DNA from: Chitinophagaceae bacterium
GTDB taxonomy: Bacteria > Bacteroidota > Bacteroidia > Chitinophagales > Chitinophagaceae
Assembly: GCA_016720745.1 (NCBI GenBank)
Contig: JADKKA010000022.1
Location: 744,001 to 808,000 of the forward strand
DNA: 64,000 nt
Direction: 5' to 3'
The notes under the pieces: model-generated
What the model was told of the DNA's origin: nothing
Databases searched by the model: none
What the model saw: only the letters and a program-made list of their open reading frames with translations
Shown here: positions 63,329 through 64,000 of the stretch, in pieces
Layout: the number at the start of each line of letters is the position of its first letter
Position numbering within the stretch: the stretch's first letter is position 1
Position numbers and translations under genes: made by a program

Positions 63329-64000
63329 CTACCTGCCAGTCCGATCATTTAAAATCAGCTCTTCCCAATACCTGTAAACAGATGCGCCGGAGTATTGCCG
63401 GGCCTTTATTAAGGCCTGGTTTGACATTGCTGCTCTTTTGTTACCATCATCAATCAAATCCTGGATAGCATCTTTCATGCTACTGCTGTCTTCCGGAGCT
63501 ACCAGCAGGCCGTTTTGCAGATGAGTGATGATGGAGGAAGGTCCGCTGGGACAATCAAAACTAATACAGGGCAAACCATAGCTCATCGCTTCCAGCAGTA
63601 CCATCGGGAAAGCTTCAAAACGGCTGGTCATTATATACATAGATGCCCCGCAAAATTCATCTGCCAGGTTTTGACTCATAGGAGGAATCAACAACAAACG
63701 GTTGGATAATTGTTCCTGGCCGATAAAGTCGTTGACCTGTTTTTCTATCTCCCCATCACCAATAATTTTCCAGGTCCAGGCAGGATTATTTTTCAATATC
63801 TGTTTGGCAATGGGCAATAGCAAATCAATTCCTTTCCGGTGGATTAAACGCCCCACCGTTAATAATTGTTTTTGGCTCAGATCTGCAACCCGGCCAGATT
63901 CATTATCTGTATGATTGGGGATGATGGTAACCGGACTGTATTTTTTATAATAACCCGCTTCCTGTTCATTCAGACAAATAATACCGGTTGTTTTACCCAG
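63329..64000 (-). CDS. Glycosyltransferase family 4, C-terminal part (5' end outside window)
   Basis: The frame is open through the right edge of the window, so the N-terminus is missing; a GTG near 63856 is internal. The visible C-terminal GT-B domain begins YSPVTIIPN and has LLTVGRLIHRKGIDLLLPI, then the donor-binding motif (SRFEAFPMVLLEAMSYGLPCISFDCPSGP). It transfers a sugar from a nucleotide donor. Four bases separate it from the convergent methyltransferase gene. Confidence 0.9.
   Translation of the reverse strand: MGKTTGIICLNEQEAGYYKKYSPVTIIPNHTDNESGRVADLSQKQLLTVGRLIHRKGIDLLLPIAKQILKNNPAWTWKIIGDGEIEKQVNDFIGQEQLSNRLLLIPPMSQNLADEFCGASMYIMTSRFEAFPMVLLEAMSYGLPCISFDCPSGPSSIITHLQNGLLVAPEDSSSMKDAIQDLIDDGNKRAAMSNQALIKARQYSGASVYRYWEELILNDRTGR

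Noticed and set aside
1..64000. tRNA, rRNA or known riboswitch in the gaps
   Set aside because: I read through the gaps and found no cloverleaf, rRNA-like or riboswitch-like conserved core; only hairpins and repeats listed above.

Overview
The window comes from a member of the Bacteroidota, most likely the Chitinophagaceae or a close relative. Four things point there: a type IX secretion (CHU_C) C-terminal domain on a PKD-rich surface protein, bacillithiol synthesis (BshC), repeated TAnnTTTG promoter boxes with no clear Shine-Dalgarno sequences, and many SPI or SPII exported proteins with short lipoboxes. There are no tRNA or rRNA genes, no insertion sequences and no CRISPR array. Most of the window is chromosomal metabolic DNA.

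Layout. 1-8.9 kb: small enzymes (GNAT, EthD, cupin, a GlxA-type regulator), an M1-peptidase-like protein that has lost its catalytic residues, a DinB protein and a sterol-desaturase-family membrane protein. 9.2-22.2 kb: a plus-strand block that starts with a hydroxyproline 2-epimerase. It continues with a serine hydrolase and a five-gene operon (Gfo/Idh oxidoreductase, MBL lipoprotein, GH127, DUF4965/glutaminase-A-like, GH146-type), and ends with a DadA-like D-amino-acid dehydrogenase. Read together, this looks like a pathway that strips beta-L-arabinose from hydroxyproline-rich plant wall glycoproteins and then feeds on the released hydroxyproline. 22.3-35.6 kb: BshC, a caspase-TPR-beta-barrel fusion, purE, a tripartite RND efflux pump, purK and a TPR membrane protein.

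35.6-50 kb: 4-hydroxyphenylpyruvate dioxygenase behind a leader peptide and attenuator-like hairpins; an L,D-transpeptidase fused to a TonB C-terminal-like domain; a T9SS cargo protein; aspartate kinase; an fbp-ABC-tpiA operon; a KirBac channel; a glycosyltransferase; an acyl-CoA-binding protein next to an exported kinase-like protein; and a PafA-like alkaline phosphatase broken by three frame changes. 50-64 kb: an Asp/Glu racemase, NTF2-like lipoproteins, an MFS transporter, a cytochrome-c-type lipoprotein, a large orphan PAS/GAF histidine kinase, a TlpA-type thioredoxin protein, an SDR, LepA, and the edge of what may be a polysaccharide or glycoside biosynthesis cluster (TylF methyltransferase, GT4).

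Intergenic DNA carries several families of degenerate short-period repeats. Several genes have a perfect TAnnTTTG box ending only 4-6 bases before the ATG, which suggests leaderless transcripts. All functional assignments come from reading motifs in the translated sequence; no database search was run.
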